A stretch of DNA of 59,054 bases from an uncultured Ferrimonas sp. Lineage in GTDB: Bacteria; Pseudomonadota; Gammaproteobacteria; Enterobacterales; Shewanellaceae. This document shows positions 36,135 through 46,459 of the stretch, piece after piece. The notes under the pieces were generated by a model. That model searched no databases. It had not been told where the DNA came from and saw only the letters and a list, made by a program, of their open reading frames with translations. The stretch covers positions 1 through 59,054 of the forward strand of contig NZ_CANLCI010000030.1 in NCBI RefSeq assembly GCF_947489035.1. Reading direction: 5' to 3'. The position numbers and the translations under genes are program-made. The first letter of the stretch is position 1. Each line of letters begins with the position of its first letter.

Positions 36135-38288
36135 ATGAACATGAAGAAAACTGCACTTGGTTGTGCGGTCGCCGCGGCGCTGTTTGCGCCGATTGGCGCG
36201 CAGGCCGAAACCGTACGAGATGATGTTGAAGTTATGGTGATCTCCGCCTCGCGGGTGGAGCAAAACCTGCAACAGGTGGCCGGTGCCGTTAGCGTAATTG
36301 ACGAAGAAGAGATCGCCCGCAACATGAGCACCGATTTCGCCACGCTGTTCCGCACCAACGCGGCGGTGGATGTGAAAGGCGGTGCCGGTAAATCGTCGTC
36401 GGTAACCATTCGGGGCATCGGCGGCAACCGGGTGATGATGGTGAAAGATGGGGTGCGGGTGAACAACCAGTACGCTTCGCCATTGGGCCCCGGCGCTGAA
36501 GGCACCGGCCGTGGCTTAACCGAAGTCACCAACCTGAAACAGGTTGAAGTGGTGAAAGCGGCCGCATCAAGCATTTATGGGTCTGATGCGCTGGGCGGCG
36601 TGGTGGTGATGACCACCAAAGACGCGGGCGATTACCTGTATGGCGACGATCGCTACTTAAGCGTAAACAGCGGTTTCACCGGCATGAACAACGAATGGTT
36701 CACCGGGGTCACGGCGGCGGCGGCCTATGGCGATGTGGAATCGATGATCAGCGTGCAACACCGCGACGGTGAAGAGCAGTCTAATTACGATGATGATATG
36801 CCGGATTCGGATCTGCTGACCGACAGCATCACCTTAAAATCCAGCTACCAGTTAAGCGGCGCCACCGAACTGCAGTTGAGCATCGATTACCTGCGTCAGC
36901 AGCTGGATCGGTACGAGAGCGTTCGCAACAGTAGCGCCGAGGAAACCGACACTTTCATTGATACCGACCGTACGACCGAAGTATGGAATGGGTCATTGAA
37001 AGTTCGCACCAACGCTCAGCACGCCGCCTTTGATACTTCTGAAGTGGTGTTTTACTACGGTTTAACCGATCAGAATGAGTGGCGTGATTACATCGATAGC
37101 GACACCGATCTAAACCGCGAATACCGTTTTGAAGAGCAGCGTTATGGTGTTAGCTCTGTTTACACCAAAGCACTGAATAACCATCAGTTGGTTTATGGCT
37201 TCGATGTAGAACATTCCAGCATGAGCCGAACCCGAGACTACGTGGTTTTGCAATTTGGTCAGCCGGTTGCAAAGCAGCCTTTTGCCTTCCCAGATACCGA
37301 CAGTTTACGCAGTGGTGCTTTTATCCAAGATGAGATCACTGTGAGCGATGCGCTCAATGTGATTGCGGCATTGCGTTACGACAACTTCTACAACGATCCT
37401 AATGCGGCTCAAGCAGAAGAAGCGGGTAAAGATCCGAAGAACTTCAAAAGCATGAGTGACGACTTCTGGTCGCCAAAGTTGGGTCTGATCTATGGCGTCA
37501 GCGACGACGTGAGCGTTTACGCTCAGTACGCTCACGGCTACAAGATGCCAACCCCAGATCAAAAGTGGGGCGAACTGGAAGTGAAAGTCGGCAAGATGCC
37601 TTTCCCTGTGCAGGTCAAACCGAATTACGATTTGGAGTCCGAGTCCAGTGACACCATCGAGCTGGGCGTGCGTGGCCAGCATCGTGACACCAACTATGAA
37701 ATGACCCTGTTCTACACCGAAGCCGATGATTTTATTGAGTGGGAGCCAACCGGTTTCTTAACCTACCAATACACCAACATCGACAAGGTGAAGTTGCGCG
37801 GGGTTGAGCTGCAACTGAGCCAGTGGTTGGGACAGGACACCCAGCTGTCCGGCAACGTCGCTTACACCCACGGCAAAGATGGCGACGGCAACTACCTCAA
37901 CAGCATCAGCCCGCTGCAAGGGGTAGTATCGTTGCAGCAGTTTGCTGAGTTTGGTGCCATGCCTGCAGAGTTCAACTTGGCGGTGCGCTTTGCTGATGAT
38001 CAAGACAAAGTGACTAAGCAGAAGTTGGTGGAAGGGCCATTTATGGGTCACCTGAACGAGGTTTACACCACCGCCGGTTACGCCGTGGTGGACTTAACCG
38101 TGGGGCTGGAACTGAGCGAGTCGTTGAAGCTGCGCGCAGGGGTACACAACCTGCTGGACAAGCAATACACCAACTACACCGATGTGGCGGGGCTGTCTAA
38201 AGGCTTAACCGAGATGCTCGGTGGCCGCGACAGCGATTACACCCAGCCGGGTCGTTACGGCAGCGTGAACCTCAACTACGTGTTCTAA
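36135..38288 (+). CDS. TonB-dependent receptor, haemoglobin/haem type
   Basis: A 717-residue outer-membrane receptor. Signal peptide to about 25 (GAQA), TonB box region VEVMVISASR, plug domain (about 40-160) with NRVMMVKDGVRVNN and the SSIYGSDALGGVV hallmark, then a 22-strand barrel ending SVNLNYVF. The layout (FAFPDTDSLRSGAFIQDE, then AHGYKMPTPDQKWGE) resembles the haemoglobin/transferrin/lactoferrin receptor group, so haem or haem-protein uptake is likely. AGGA lies 7 bp before ATG 36135; ATG 36132 and 36141 are alternatives. There is no adjacent haem-transport gene and no convincing Fur box. Confidence 0.88.
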   Translation: MNMKKTALGCAVAAALFAPIGAQAETVRDDVEVMVISASRVEQNLQQVAGAVSVIDEEEIARNMSTDFATLFRTNAAVDVKGGAGKSSSVTIRGIGGNRVMMVKDGVRVNNQYASPLGPGAEGTGRGLTEVTNLKQVEVVKAAASSIYGSDALGGVVVMTTKDAGDYLYGDDRYLSVNSGFTGMNNEWFTGVTAAAAYGDVESMISVQHRDGEEQSNYDDDMPDSDLLTDSITLKSSYQLSGATELQLSIDYLRQQLDRYESVRNSSAEETDTFIDTDRTTEVWNGSLKVRTNAQHAAFDTSEVVFYYGLTDQNEWRDYIDSDTDLNREYRFEEQRYGVSSVYTKALNNHQLVYGFDVEHSSMSRTRDYVVLQFGQPVAKQPFAFPDTDSLRSGAFIQDEITVSDALNVIAALRYDNFYNDPNAAQAEEAGKDPKNFKSMSDDFWSPKLGLIYGVSDDVSVYAQYAHGYKMPTPDQKWGELEVKVGKMPFPVQVKPNYDLESESSDTIELGVRGQHRDTNYEMTLFYTEADDFIEWEPTGFLTYQYTNIDKVKLRGVELQLSQWLGQDTQLSGNVAYTHGKDGDGNYLNSISPLQGVVSLQQFAEFGAMPAEFNLAVRFADDQDKVTKQKLVEGPFMGHLNEVYTTAGYAVVDLTVGLELSESLKLRAGVHNLLDKQYTNYTDVAGLSKGLTEMLGGRDSDYTQPGRYGSVNLNYVF

Positions 38289-38342
38289 GGCGCCCCTTAG
38301 CTGCTGCCGCCCTCATGGCGTGCGCGGCGCTAGGTTGCCACT

Positions 38343-38379
38343 AAAGCCCCTGTTACGGTTCGCGTAACAGGGGCTTTTT
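38343..38379 (+). terminator. terminator of the haem-receptor gene
   Basis: AAAGCCCCTGTTACG pairs with CGTAACAGGGGCTTT around GTTCG, then TTTTTC. A strong intrinsic terminator. Confidence 0.9.
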
Positions 38380-38470
38380 CGTGGCGGTGTCTTGGTTACC
38401 CACGGTTGGGGGTTGCTGTGGTGAAGGCATTGGCACCTGCGGTGCGATGCCGCAACGTTGCTTTTAAGTG

Positions 38471-38603
38471 GTTAGGTCGCGGTGGCGACGGCACACTCGC
38501 TCGTAGAAAAGAGGGGGGATAAATCCCCTTTGGGATCCCCACTGCCTTAAGCACAGCGTCACTTTCGCGCCTTGCCCGCCGCTGGGCGATCCCAGCAATA
38601 ACC
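38471..38603. repeat. mosaic of dispersed repeats upstream of glyA
   Basis: 38471-38494 is an exact inverted copy of 33707-33730 (24 bp). 38571-38603 matches 46480-46512 with a few mismatches. Between them is a CCCCTTTGGGATCCCC palindromic stretch. The 38380-38759 gap has no gene. Confidence 0.65.
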
Positions 38604-38759
38604 GATACGCCAAAGCAACTCATCCGTTACCTCAAACGCAGCGTTTTTATATGGTGAACAACGTGTTGTTTATTTGCGTCGGTCAAGGCTTGGGTTCCAC
38701 AGGCTTAGCGAGTAAACTTTCGCGCAACCCTACAAGAACGAAGCGCCACGGAGACAGGT

Positions 38760-40016
38760 ATGCTGGAAAAGAAGATGAACATCGCCGACTTTGACCCAGA
38801 GTTATGGACGGCCATGGAGGCGGAGCGGGTTCGCCAAGAAGAACACATCGAGCTGATCGCGTCGGAAAACTACACCAGCCCACGCGTACTGGAAGCACAG
38901 GGTTCGCAGCTGACCAATAAGTATGCCGAAGGCTACCCCAACAAGCGTTACTACGGCGGTTGTGAGCACGTTGATGTGTCGGAACAGCTGGCGATCGATC
39001 GCGCCTGTGAACTGTTTGGCGCCACTTACGCCAACGTGCAGCCGCACTCTGGTTCTCAAGCCAACGCCGCGGTCTTCATGGCGTTGCTGCAGCCAGGCGA
39101 TACCGTACTGGGCATGAGCCTCGCCCACGGTGGTCACCTAACCCACGGTTCTTCCGTTTCTTTTTCGGGCAAAATCTACAACGCGGTGCAGTACGGCATC
39201 ACCCCAGAGTCCGGTGAAATCGATTACGCCGAAGTGCGTCAGTTGGCACTGGAGCACAAGCCGAAGATGCTGATCGCCGGTTTCTCGGCTTACTCTGGCG
39301 TTATCGACTGGGCTAAGTTCCGCGAAATTGCCGATGAAGTTGGCGCGTACCTGTTTGTGGATATGGCCCACGTGGCCGGTTTGATTGCCGCAGGGGTGTA
39401 CCCCAACCCACTGCCGCACGCCCACGTCGTCACCACCACCACCCACAAAACCTTGGCGGGCCCGCGCGGCGGCCTGATTTTGTCGGCCATTGATGATGAA
39501 ACCATCACCAAGAAGCTGAACTCGGCGGTGTTCCCAGGTGGCCAAGGTGGCCCGTTGTGTCACGTGATTGCCGCCAAAGCGGTGGCCTTTAAAGAAGCGC
39601 TGCAGCCAGAATTTAAGATCTACCAACAGCAGGTGGTTACCAACGCCCAAGCGATGGCCGATGTGTTTATGGGGCGTGGCTACGACATCGTTTCCGGTGG
39701 CACCCACAACCACTTGTTCTTGCTGGATCTGATCAGCAAAGACATTACCGGTAAAGACGCCGATGCGGCGCTGGGCCGTGCCAACATCACCGTCAATAAG
39801 AACTCGGTGCCGAACGATCCACGCAGCCCATTTGTGACCTCGGGCCTGCGTATTGGTACTCCGGCGTTAACCCGTCGTGGCTTGGGCGAATCCGAAGCGC
39901 GCGAGCTGACCGGCTGGATCTGCGACATTTTAGATAACTTTGGCGACGCGGCGGTTGAAGAGCGGGTGAAGGCACAGGTGCTTGAGCTGTGCGCTCGCTT
40001 CCCTGTTTACGCGTGA
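38760..40016 (+). CDS. glyA: serine hydroxymethyltransferase
   Basis: A 418-residue PLP enzyme (E. coli 417) that interconverts serine and glycine and loads one-carbon units on tetrahydrofolate. The PLP lysine lies in [14 protein letters not shown]. Substrate loops are [10 protein letters not shown] and [25 protein letters not shown] aligns with the E. coli start. GGAG precedes the ATG, and a strong terminator follows at 40041. Confidence 0.98.
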   Translation: MLEKKMNIADFDPELWTAMEAERVRQEEHIELIASENYTSPRVLEAQGSQLTNKYAEGYPNKRYYGGCEHVDVSEQLAIDRACELFGATYANVQPHSGSQANAAVFMALLQPGDTVLGMSLAHGGHLTHGSSVSFSGKIYNAVQYGITPESGEIDYAEVRQLALEHKPKMLIAGFSAYSGVIDWAKFREIADEVGAYLFVDMAHVAGLIAAGVYPNPLPHAHVVTTTTHKTLAGPRGGLILSAIDDETITKKLNSAVFPGGQGGPLCHVIAAKAVAFKEALQPEFKIYQQQVVTNAQAMADVFMGRGYDIVSGGTHNHLFLLDLISKDITGKDADAALGRANITVNKNSVPNDPRSPFVTSGLRIGTPALTRRGLGESEARELTGWICDILDNFGDAAVEERVKAQVLELCARFPVYA

Positions 40017-40040
40017 TCTAACCCCGAATGCTGCCCAAAA

Positions 40041-40065
40041 GCCCGCAATATTGCGGGCTTTTTTT
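40041..40065 (+). terminator. glyA terminator
   Basis: Perfect stem GCCCGCAAT / ATTGCGGGC followed by TTTTTTT. Confidence 0.92.
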
Positions 40066-40149
40066 GGATCGGCCGACTTACCACCACGGCCAAAATTCGG
40101 TATTCTTGCCAGTTAATTTATTTCCACATTTCCAATAACCGGAGGGATC

Positions 40150-40602
40150 ATGCACTGCCCATTCTGTGCTGCTAACGATACTAAAGTTATCGATTCCCGG
40201 TTGGTTGCTGATGGCCATCAAGTGCGCCGTCGTCGTGAATGCCTAACCTGTCATGAACGTTACACTACCTTTGAAACCGCCGAGCTGGTGATGCCTCGTG
40301 TGATCAAACAAGATGGCGCCCGCCAACCGTTTGATGAGGAGAAGCTGCGTCGGGGGATTCAGCGGGCGTTGGAAAAGCGCCCAGTAGGCGCAGATCAAAT
40401 CGAGCAGGCTATCTCGAAGATTAAATCCGCAATGCGCGCCACCGGCGAACGCGAAGTGGGCTCAGATCTGTTGGGCAACTTGGTGATGGAACAACTGCTT
40501 ACACTGGATAAGGTGGCCTACATCCGTTTTGCTTCGGTGTACCGCTCCTTTGATGATTTGGCTCAGTTTGGCGAAGTGATCGCCAGTTTGGACAAACGCT
40601 AA
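40150..40602 (+). CDS. nrdR: transcriptional repressor NrdR
   Basis: A 150-residue repressor of ribonucleotide-reductase genes. N-terminal zinc ribbon with MHCPFC and CLTCH (four cysteines) and the RRRRECL DNA-contact segment, then an ATP-cone (about 47-137) that senses ATP/dATP. GGAGGG precedes the ATG. It overlaps ribD by one base (TAATG), so it heads the riboflavin operon. Confidence 0.97.
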   Translation: MHCPFCAANDTKVIDSRLVADGHQVRRRRECLTCHERYTTFETAELVMPRVIKQDGARQPFDEEKLRRGIQRALEKRPVGADQIEQAISKIKSAMRATGEREVGSDLLGNLVMEQLLTLDKVAYIRFASVYRSFDDLAQFGEVIASLDKR

Positions 40603-41717
40603 TGTTCTCTGAAATCGATGCACGCCACATGACCCGCGCGCTGAAGCTGGCTGCTCGTGGCTTGCTGACCACCCGCCCTAACCCACGGGTTGGCTGCGTG
40701 ATTGTCAATGATGGCCAGGTGGTGGGCGAAGGTGCCCACTTAAAAGCGGGCGAGCCCCATGCTGAAGTGCATGCCTTGCGCGCCGCTGGCGACGCCGCCC
40801 GTGGTGCCACCGCCTACGTTACCCTTGAGCCCTGCAGCCACTATGGCCGCACCCCGCCGTGCGCGGAAGCGTTAATCAACGCCGGCGTGGCTCGGGTCGT
40901 GGCGGCGATGGTGGATCCCAACCCGCAAGTGGCAGGCCGTGGCTTAAAGATGCTGCAAGACGCGGGCATCGAGGTGCAGCACGGCTTGCTGCAAGCCGAC
41001 GCCGAAGCCCTGAATCCGGGCTTTATTAAGCGCATGCGTACCGGTTTCCCGCTGGTGCGGATTAAGATCGCCGCCAGCGTTGATGGCCGCACCGCTTTAG
41101 CCAATGGCGCATCGCAGTGGATCACCGGCCCCAAGGCGCGACAAGACGTACAGCGGTTGCGCGCCCAAAGCGACGCCATCATCACCGGCACCGATTCGGT
41201 GCTGGCGGACGATCCCAGCATGAACGTGCGCCACGGCGAACTGGGGCACTGGCAAGCGCAGGTGGCCGCCGCCGAGCTGCAACAGCCACTGCGAGTGGTG
41301 ATTGATGGCCGCAACCGCTTAGCGCCGCCGCTGCAGTTGCTGCAGTGCCCTGGTGACATTCTGCTGGCCAGCACCGGCGAGTACGAATGCGACTGGCCAG
41401 CAGCGGTCAGCACGTGGCGCAGCGCCCCTCGCGACGGCAAAGTGGATTTGATCATGCTGATGATGGAGCTGGGCAAACGCGGCATCAACGAAGTGCTAGT
41501 GGAAGCCGGTTCCAACTTGGCGGGCGCCTTTATCAGCGCCGAATTGTGGGATGAAATTATTCTTTATCAAGCGCCGAAGCTGATGGGCAACCCCGCCCGT
41601 GGCTTGCTTGAGCTGCCCGAATTCACGCGGATGACCGACGCGGTTAGTCTGCAATTTAACGATGTACGTCTTGTCGGCGGCGATCTGCGCCTAACTCTGA
41701 CGCGACGGGAGAGATAA
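40602..41717 (+). CDS. ribD: bifunctional riboflavin deaminase/reductase RibD
   Basis: A 371-residue enzyme for steps two and three of riboflavin synthesis. The N-terminal cytidine-deaminase-like domain has the zinc site PHAEVHAL and PCSHYGRTPPCAEAL. The C-terminal reductase (about 150-371) shows KIAASVDGRTAL, GTDSVLADDP and EAGSNLAGAF. The stop is followed at once by the ribE GTG. Confidence 0.97.
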   Translation: MFSEIDARHMTRALKLAARGLLTTRPNPRVGCVIVNDGQVVGEGAHLKAGEPHAEVHALRAAGDAARGATAYVTLEPCSHYGRTPPCAEALINAGVARVVAAMVDPNPQVAGRGLKMLQDAGIEVQHGLLQADAEALNPGFIKRMRTGFPLVRIKIAASVDGRTALANGASQWITGPKARQDVQRLRAQSDAIITGTDSVLADDPSMNVRHGELGHWQAQVAAAELQQPLRVVIDGRNRLAPPLQLLQCPGDILLASTGEYECDWPAAVSTWRSAPRDGKVDLIMLMMELGKRGINEVLVEAGSNLAGAFISAELWDEIILYQAPKLMGNPARGLLELPEFTRMTDAVSLQFNDVRLVGGDLRLTLTRRER

Positions 41718-42374
41718 GTGTTTACCGGAATCATTGAAGCGGTGGGTAGCCTCCGCAAACTGGAAGCCCGCGGTGGTGACTTACGCCTAACCGTAGCCAC
41801 CGGCAAGTTGCCGCTGGATGACGTGCAGTTGGGCGATTCCATTGCCACCAACGGCGTTTGCTTAACCGTGGTCAGCCAAGGCGCCGATCACTTTGTGGCG
41901 GATCTGTCGGCGGAAACCTTAAGCCTAACCAACTTTGGCGGCTTTAGCGTGGGTCAGCGGGTTAACCTCGAGCGCGCCGTTACCCCCAACACCCGTTTGG
42001 GTGGGCACTTGGTCAGCGGCCATGTGGATGGCGTGGCCACCGTCGCCAGTCGTGAAGTGCGTGGCCGGGCTATCGAGTTTTGGCTGCAAGCGCCGGCGCA
42101 ACTGGGCCGCTATCTGCCCCACAAAGGTTCGGTTACGGTGGATGGGGTCAGCCTTACCATCAATGAAGTGGATGGCGCTCGTTTTCGCTTAACCATTGTG
42201 CCGCACACCGCGGCCGAAACCACCATTATCGATTTAGCTGTGGGCGATAAAGTGCACCTAGAGGTGGATTTGATCGCTCGCTATTTAGAGAAACTGATGC
42301 AGGGCCAGGCTGAAGCGCCGGCAAGCAGCGGTTTGACGCTAGAAACCTTGGCCCGTAGCGGCTTCGTGAAGTAA
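41718..42374 (+). CDS. ribE: riboflavin synthase, alpha chain
   Basis: A 218-residue enzyme that dismutates two lumazines to riboflavin. It shows the internal duplication of two lumazine-binding barrels: [10 protein letters not shown] with NGVCLTV, and [10 protein letters not shown] with [11 protein letters not shown]. It starts with GTG directly after the ribD TAA, with GGGAGAG just upstream. E. coli calls this gene ribC. Confidence 0.96.
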   Translation: MFTGIIEAVGSLRKLEARGGDLRLTVATGKLPLDDVQLGDSIATNGVCLTVVSQGADHFVADLSAETLSLTNFGGFSVGQRVNLERAVTPNTRLGGHLVSGHVDGVATVASREVRGRAIEFWLQAPAQLGRYLPHKGSVTVDGVSLTINEVDGARFRLTIVPHTAAETTIIDLAVGDKVHLEVDLIARYLEKLMQGQAEAPASSGLTLETLARSGFVK

Positions 42375-42389
42375 AAGGAACTGATCACA

Positions 42390-43493
42390 ATGGCGCTGAA
42401 CAGCATCGAAGAGATTATTGAAGATATCCGTCTGGGCAAAATGGTGATCCTGATGGACGACGAAGATCGCGAGAACGAAGGCGATCTGATCATGGCTGCC
42501 GAAGCGGTAACGCCGGAAGCCATCAACTTTATGGCGCGCTACGGCCGTGGCCTTATCTGTATGCCAATGAGTGCCGATCGCTGTGATCAGCTGGGGTTGC
42601 ATCAGATGGTGAGCCGCAACACCGAGCAGTTTGCGACCGCCTTCACCGTATCGATTGAAGCGGCCAAAGGGGTGACCACTGGGATCTCCGCCTCGGATCG
42701 CGCGGTGACCGTGCAAGCGGCCGTTGCCAAAGACGCCAGCCCGGCAGATCTGGTGCAGCCGGGGCACATCTTCCCACTGCGCGCCAAAGACGGCGGCGTG
42801 CTCAACCGCGCTGGCCACACCGAAGCGTCGGTGGATCTGGCGCGTTTGGCTGGGTTTGAATCCGCTGCGGTGATTGTTGAGATCCTAAACGAAGACGGCA
42901 CCATGGCCCGTCGCCCAGAGCTGGAAGAGTTTGCGGCCGAGCACGACATGAAAGTGGGCACCATTGCCGATTTGATTGAGTACCGCAACCACAACGAAAC
43001 CACCATCGTGAAAGAGAGCCAGTGCACCTTGCCGACCAAACACGGCGAGTTTGAACTGACCCTGTACCGCGACACCATCGACAACCAACGCCACGTGGCG
43101 CTGGTGAAAGGCGAGATTGGCGACGAAACCTTGGTGCGGGTGCACCTAGGCGATCCGCTGCGTGACTTGCTGGGCGCCAGCCATAAAGGCGAAACCACTT
43201 GGCCGATTGAGCAAGCGATGGCCAAAATTGCCGCCGAAGGTGGGGTGGTGGTGCTGGTTGGGCGCGAACATCAAGAGCAAGACATGCTGGAACAGATTGA
43301 AGCGTTAGCCCGCAGCCAAAGCGGCACCGAGATCGGCCAGCGTCCGGCGTTTGAAGCGCCGCGCACCGTGGGCGTTGGCTCACAAATTTTGGCGGATCTG
43401 GGCGTGACTAAGATGCGCTTACTGTCGGGTCAGAAGCGTTATCACTCGCTCTCTGGCTTTGGCTTAGAAGTCGTGGAATACATTCACCAATAA
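42390..43493 (+). CDS. ribBA: RibBA: DHBP synthase with degenerate GTP cyclohydrolase II domain
   Basis: A 367-residue fusion. Residues 1-200 are 3,4-dihydroxy-2-butanone-4-phosphate synthase with intact [18 protein letters not shown] and [10 protein letters not shown]. Residues 205-367 align with GTP cyclohydrolase II, but the zinc cysteines (C-x10-C-x-C) are missing: [15 protein letters not shown] stands where the active enzyme has VRVHSEC and RCDCG. The second half is therefore predicted inactive, and a separate ribA is expected elsewhere. AAGGAA precedes the ATG, 15 bp after ribE. Confidence 0.94.
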   Translation: MALNSIEEIIEDIRLGKMVILMDDEDRENEGDLIMAAEAVTPEAINFMARYGRGLICMPMSADRCDQLGLHQMVSRNTEQFATAFTVSIEAAKGVTTGISASDRAVTVQAAVAKDASPADLVQPGHIFPLRAKDGGVLNRAGHTEASVDLARLAGFESAAVIVEILNEDGTMARRPELEEFAAEHDMKVGTIADLIEYRNHNETTIVKESQCTLPTKHGEFELTLYRDTIDNQRHVALVKGEIGDETLVRVHLGDPLRDLLGASHKGETTWPIEQAMAKIAAEGGVVVLVGREHQEQDMLEQIEALARSQSGTEIGQRPAFEAPRTVGVGSQILADLGVTKMRLLSGQKRYHSLSGFGLEVVEYIHQ

Positions 43494-43502
43494 CATCGCA
43501 AA

Positions 43503-43526
43503 ACCGGCGGCTGTTATCGCCGCCGA
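43503..43526 (+). other. hairpin between ribBA and ribH
   Basis: GGCGGC / GCCGCC with a seven-base loop and no T tract directly after. A TATTATAC sequence just downstream could be a -10 for ribH. It may be a partial terminator plus internal promoter. Confidence 0.4.
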
Positions 43527-43592
43527 TTGTGCTATTATACGGCCACTTTTTTGCCCATCACTGGGCGTTAAGAACAGAAAATGGAAAATAAC

Positions 43593-44063
43593 ATGAACGT
43601 TATCGAAGGTAACATCGCAGCCAAAGACGCTAAAATTGCTCTGGTCGTCGGTCGTTTCAACAGCTTTGTGGTTGAGAGCCTAGTTGAAGGCGCATTAGAC
43701 ACCCTGAAGCGTTTTGGTCAGGTTAGCGATGACAACATCACTGTTGTTCGTGCGCCGGGCGCTTTCGAGCTGCCACTGGTCGCTCGCCGCTTAGCAGCAA
43801 AAGGCGAGTTCGACGCCATCATCGCACTGGGTGCAGTGATCCGCGGCGGCACGCCACACTTCGATTTCGTTGCCGGTGAGTGCAACAAGGGACTGGCCCA
43901 AGTGATGTTGGAGTTTGATACTCCAGTGTCTTTCGGGGTACTGACCGTCGATACCATTGAACAAGCCATCGAGCGCGCCGGCACCAAAGCTGGTAACAAA
44001 GGCGGCGAAGCTGCTTTGAGTGCACTCGAAATGGTTAACGTATTGAATCAGCTGGCCGACTAA
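43593..44063 (+). CDS. ribH: 6,7-dimethyl-8-ribityllumazine synthase
   Basis: A 156-residue subunit (E. coli 156) that condenses DHBP with the pyrimidine product of RibD. It shows the phosphate and substrate loops [31 protein letters not shown] and [11 protein letters not shown]. The start [14 protein letters not shown] matches the family; an ATG four codons upstream (43581) is possible. nusB follows 19 bp later. Confidence 0.97.
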   Translation: MNVIEGNIAAKDAKIALVVGRFNSFVVESLVEGALDTLKRFGQVSDDNITVVRAPGAFELPLVARRLAAKGEFDAIIALGAVIRGGTPHFDFVAGECNKGLAQVMLEFDTPVSFGVLTVDTIEQAIERAGTKAGNKGGEAALSALEMVNVLNQLAD

Positions 44064-44082
44064 GGTCAGATTGGAGAGTTGT

Positions 44083-44502
44083 GTGAAGCCTTCAGAGCGT
44101 CGTAAAGCCCGCCAATTGGCGGTACAGGCCCTCTACTCCTGGCAGATGAGCGGTAACGCCGTTGCCGATGTAGAGCATCAGTTCCTAACCGAACAAGATA
44201 CGCAAGCTGCCGATGTAGCTTACTTCCGCGAGCTGCTGTCTGGTGTGTCTAACCAAGCGGCTTCTCTGGACGCCAAATTGAAGCCAAACTTGGCTCGTTT
44301 GGTTGAGGAAGTGGATCAGTTAGAGCTGGCCATTTTGCGCTTGGGTGCATATGAACTGATCTGTCGCGATGATGTGCCTTACAAGGTCGCCATTAACGAA
44401 GCCATTGAACTGGCTAAAGTTTTTGGTGCCGAAGAAAGCCACAAATTTGTGAATGGCGTGCTGGATAAGCTGGCCATTTCCATTAACCGTCAAAACGGTT
44501 AA
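44083..44502 (+). CDS. nusB: transcription antitermination factor NusB
   Basis: A 139-residue all-helical protein (E. coli 139) that binds boxA RNA with S10 (NusE) in rRNA antitermination. Landmarks: [29 protein letters not shown] and [14 protein letters not shown], then [10 protein letters not shown]. The GTG start has TTGGAG upstream. The link to ribH is conserved in gammaproteobacteria. Confidence 0.97.
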   Translation: MKPSERRKARQLAVQALYSWQMSGNAVADVEHQFLTEQDTQAADVAYFRELLSGVSNQAASLDAKLKPNLARLVEEVDQLELAILRLGAYELICRDDVPYKVAINEAIELAKVFGAEESHKFVNGVLDKLAISINRQNG

Positions 44503-44780
44503 TCAGTTCAGCCCGCGGGGTAACTGCGGGAATTAAGACAAGGAGTATGGCCAGCGCTGGCGTTGGCCGTACACCACTCCACCTTGATATCTGAACAACT
44601 CAGACGCCCACCATTTGGTGATTTAGCCTTGTGCTAATGCCACCACGACGGCGGGCAGAAAAGGGCTCCATGCGGCGTTCGTTAACTCTGTGCTGATCAT
44701 CAGCCGGCGTTAACGGCCTTGCCTGGGGCCTTTTGCATTTCAGTTGCGCAAACAATATCAGCACGGATTGGTAATACGTT
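44503..44780 (+). other. 278-bp spacer between nusB and thiL
   Basis: A CCCGC / GCGGG hairpin lies near 44510. Then comes AAGGAGTATG at 44541-44550, opening a 15-codon frame that overlaps a GGCCA / TGGCC stem, then an undistinguished stretch. It has no TPP-riboswitch core that I can recognise. The tiny frame has a good ribosome site but no other support. Confidence 0.3.
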
Positions 44781-45746
44781 ATGAGTACTGGTGAATTTTC
44801 TATCATTGAGCGTTTCTTTACCCACCGCCGCAGCCGTAAGGATGTGGTGCTAGGGGTGGGGGACGACGGTGCCATTTTAGCCGTGCCGGAAGGCCACCAT
44901 CTGGTGGTGTCGACCGATACCTTGGTCAGTGGCATTCACTTCTTTGCTGACATCTGTCCGGCCAAGTTGGCTGTTAAAACCGTGGCGGTCAACCTGAGCG
45001 ATCTGGCGGCGATGGGCGCCGAGCCAGCGTGGATGACGCTGGCGATCACCATGCCTGATGTGGACGAAGGCTGGCTGAGCGAATTTGCTCGCGGGCTGGA
45101 ACAGGTGTGTGATTACTATGGCGTGGCGTTAGTGGGGGGCGATACCACTCGCGGCCCATTAAGCCTAACGGTGACGATGCAGGGCCATGTGCCGATCAAT
45201 CGCGCGTTGCGCCGTGATGGGGCCAAGATTGGCGATTGGATCTACCTCACCGGGGCCGTTGGCGACAGTGGCGCGGGATTGCAGGCGCTGTACCAAGGCG
45301 AACAGGGCAGCCAGTGGCAACCGTTTATTGAGCGCCACCTAACCCCGAAACCGCGGTTGGCGGCGGGCATTGCCCTGCGTGGCATTGCCAGCGCGGCGAT
45401 GGATCTGTCCGATGGCTTGGGCTCTGATCTGGGCCATATCCTGCGTGCCTCTGGGGTGGCGGCCCAGCTTGAAGTGGATCAAATTCCGCTGAACCCGCAG
45501 CTGATCGAGCTGGTTGGGCGCGAGCAAGCGTTGCAACTGGCGCTGGGCGGCGGTGAAGATTACGAGCTGCTGTTTACCGTGTCTGACAGCGATAAGGGCA
45601 CCTTGGCTACGGCCATGGCAGAAACGGGCAGCCACGCGATCTGCATTGGCCAGATTGTGGCGGGCAGCGGCATCAGCTACCGCCGTAACGGCCAAGAGGT
45701 GGATGTCAGCATTAGCGGCTACAACCACTTCAAGGAGAATCAATGA
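44781..45746 (+). CDS. thiL: thiamine-monophosphate kinase
   Basis: A 321-residue enzyme (E. coli 325) that phosphorylates thiamine monophosphate to thiamine pyrophosphate. PurM-like fold with GVGDDGAIL, VSTDTLVSGIHF, NLSDLAAMGAEPAW and GGDTTRGPL at the nucleotide/metal site, and SDGLGSDLGHI further on. Its last codon overlaps the pgpA ATG by 4 bp. Confidence 0.96.
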   Translation: MSTGEFSIIERFFTHRRSRKDVVLGVGDDGAILAVPEGHHLVVSTDTLVSGIHFFADICPAKLAVKTVAVNLSDLAAMGAEPAWMTLAITMPDVDEGWLSEFARGLEQVCDYYGVALVGGDTTRGPLSLTVTMQGHVPINRALRRDGAKIGDWIYLTGAVGDSGAGLQALYQGEQGSQWQPFIERHLTPKPRLAAGIALRGIASAAMDLSDGLGSDLGHILRASGVAAQLEVDQIPLNPQLIELVGREQALQLALGGGEDYELLFTVSDSDKGTLATAMAETGSHAICIGQIVAGSGISYRRNGQEVDVSISGYNHFKENQ

Positions 45747-46216
45747 GTCGATTTACCGGGATCTCAATGCGAAATCCCATCCATTTTTTGGCCTTTGGCT
45801 TTGGTTTAGGCTTAGCCCCTAAAGCGCCGGGCACCTTTGGCACCTTGGCGGCGTTGCCGTTCTTTGTGTTGATGCAGGATCTGTCGTTGCCGGTGTACGC
45901 CGCCATTGTGGCGTTGATGGGCGTGGTGGGGATCTACCTGTGCGATAAAACCGCCAAAGACATGGGCGAACACGATCATCCGGCCATCGTTTGGGATGAA
46001 GTGGTGGGGATGTTGATCACCATGGCGGCGCTGCCAAGCGGCTGGCATTGGTGGCTTATTGCCTTCGCGGCTTTCCGCTTCTTCGACATCCTCAAACCGT
46101 GGCCGATCCGGCTGCTGGATCGCCACGTCCACGGCGGTTTCGGCATCATGATCGACGACGTGCTGGCGGGCTTCTTTGCGCTGGCTGTAGTGCAAGGGTT
46201 GGCGTACTGGCTGTAG
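45743..46216 (+). CDS. pgpA: phosphatidylglycerophosphatase A
   Basis: A 157-residue inner-membrane phosphatase that dephosphorylates phosphatidylglycerophosphate to phosphatidylglycerol. Typical motifs: GFGLGLAPKAPGTFGTL, AIVWDEVVGM (catalytic acidic residues) and FRFFDILKPWPIR, then GIMIDDVLAG. Coupled to thiL by ATGA and ended by a strong terminator. Confidence 0.96.
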   Translation: MSRFTGISMRNPIHFLAFGFGLGLAPKAPGTFGTLAALPFFVLMQDLSLPVYAAIVALMGVVGIYLCDKTAKDMGEHDHPAIVWDEVVGMLITMAALPSGWHWWLIAFAAFRFFDILKPWPIRLLDRHVHGGFGIMIDDVLAGFFALAVVQGLAYWL

Positions 46217-46235
46217 CCGTTGCTGGCGGCATGAT

Positions 46236-46268
46236 AAAGGGCATGAGCGCGATCTCATGCCCTTTTTT
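46236..46268 (+). terminator. terminator of the riboflavin/thiL/pgpA operon
   Basis: AAAGGGCATGAG pairs with CTCATGCCCTTT, then a TTTTTT tract. Confidence 0.92.
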
Positions 46269-46459
46269 GGTGTTGTGTATTAGTTAACTGCTGGCGTTGC
46301 TGCGCGGTCGCTATTGTCGCCTGCGGCGAGCTTCTCAACGCTGTGATGCGGCAGTAAAGCCAGTGCGGCGTATCTGTCACGGCTAAGTCATCATCTGGCG
46401 GTTGCTGCAACGCAATGCTGCGAAAACGAGGGGGCTGTCGTCACCTCGGAGGCGCTTGG

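Noticed and set aside
44503..44780. TPP riboswitch before thiL
   Set aside because: I could not find the conserved thi-box core, and the gap shows only simple hairpins.
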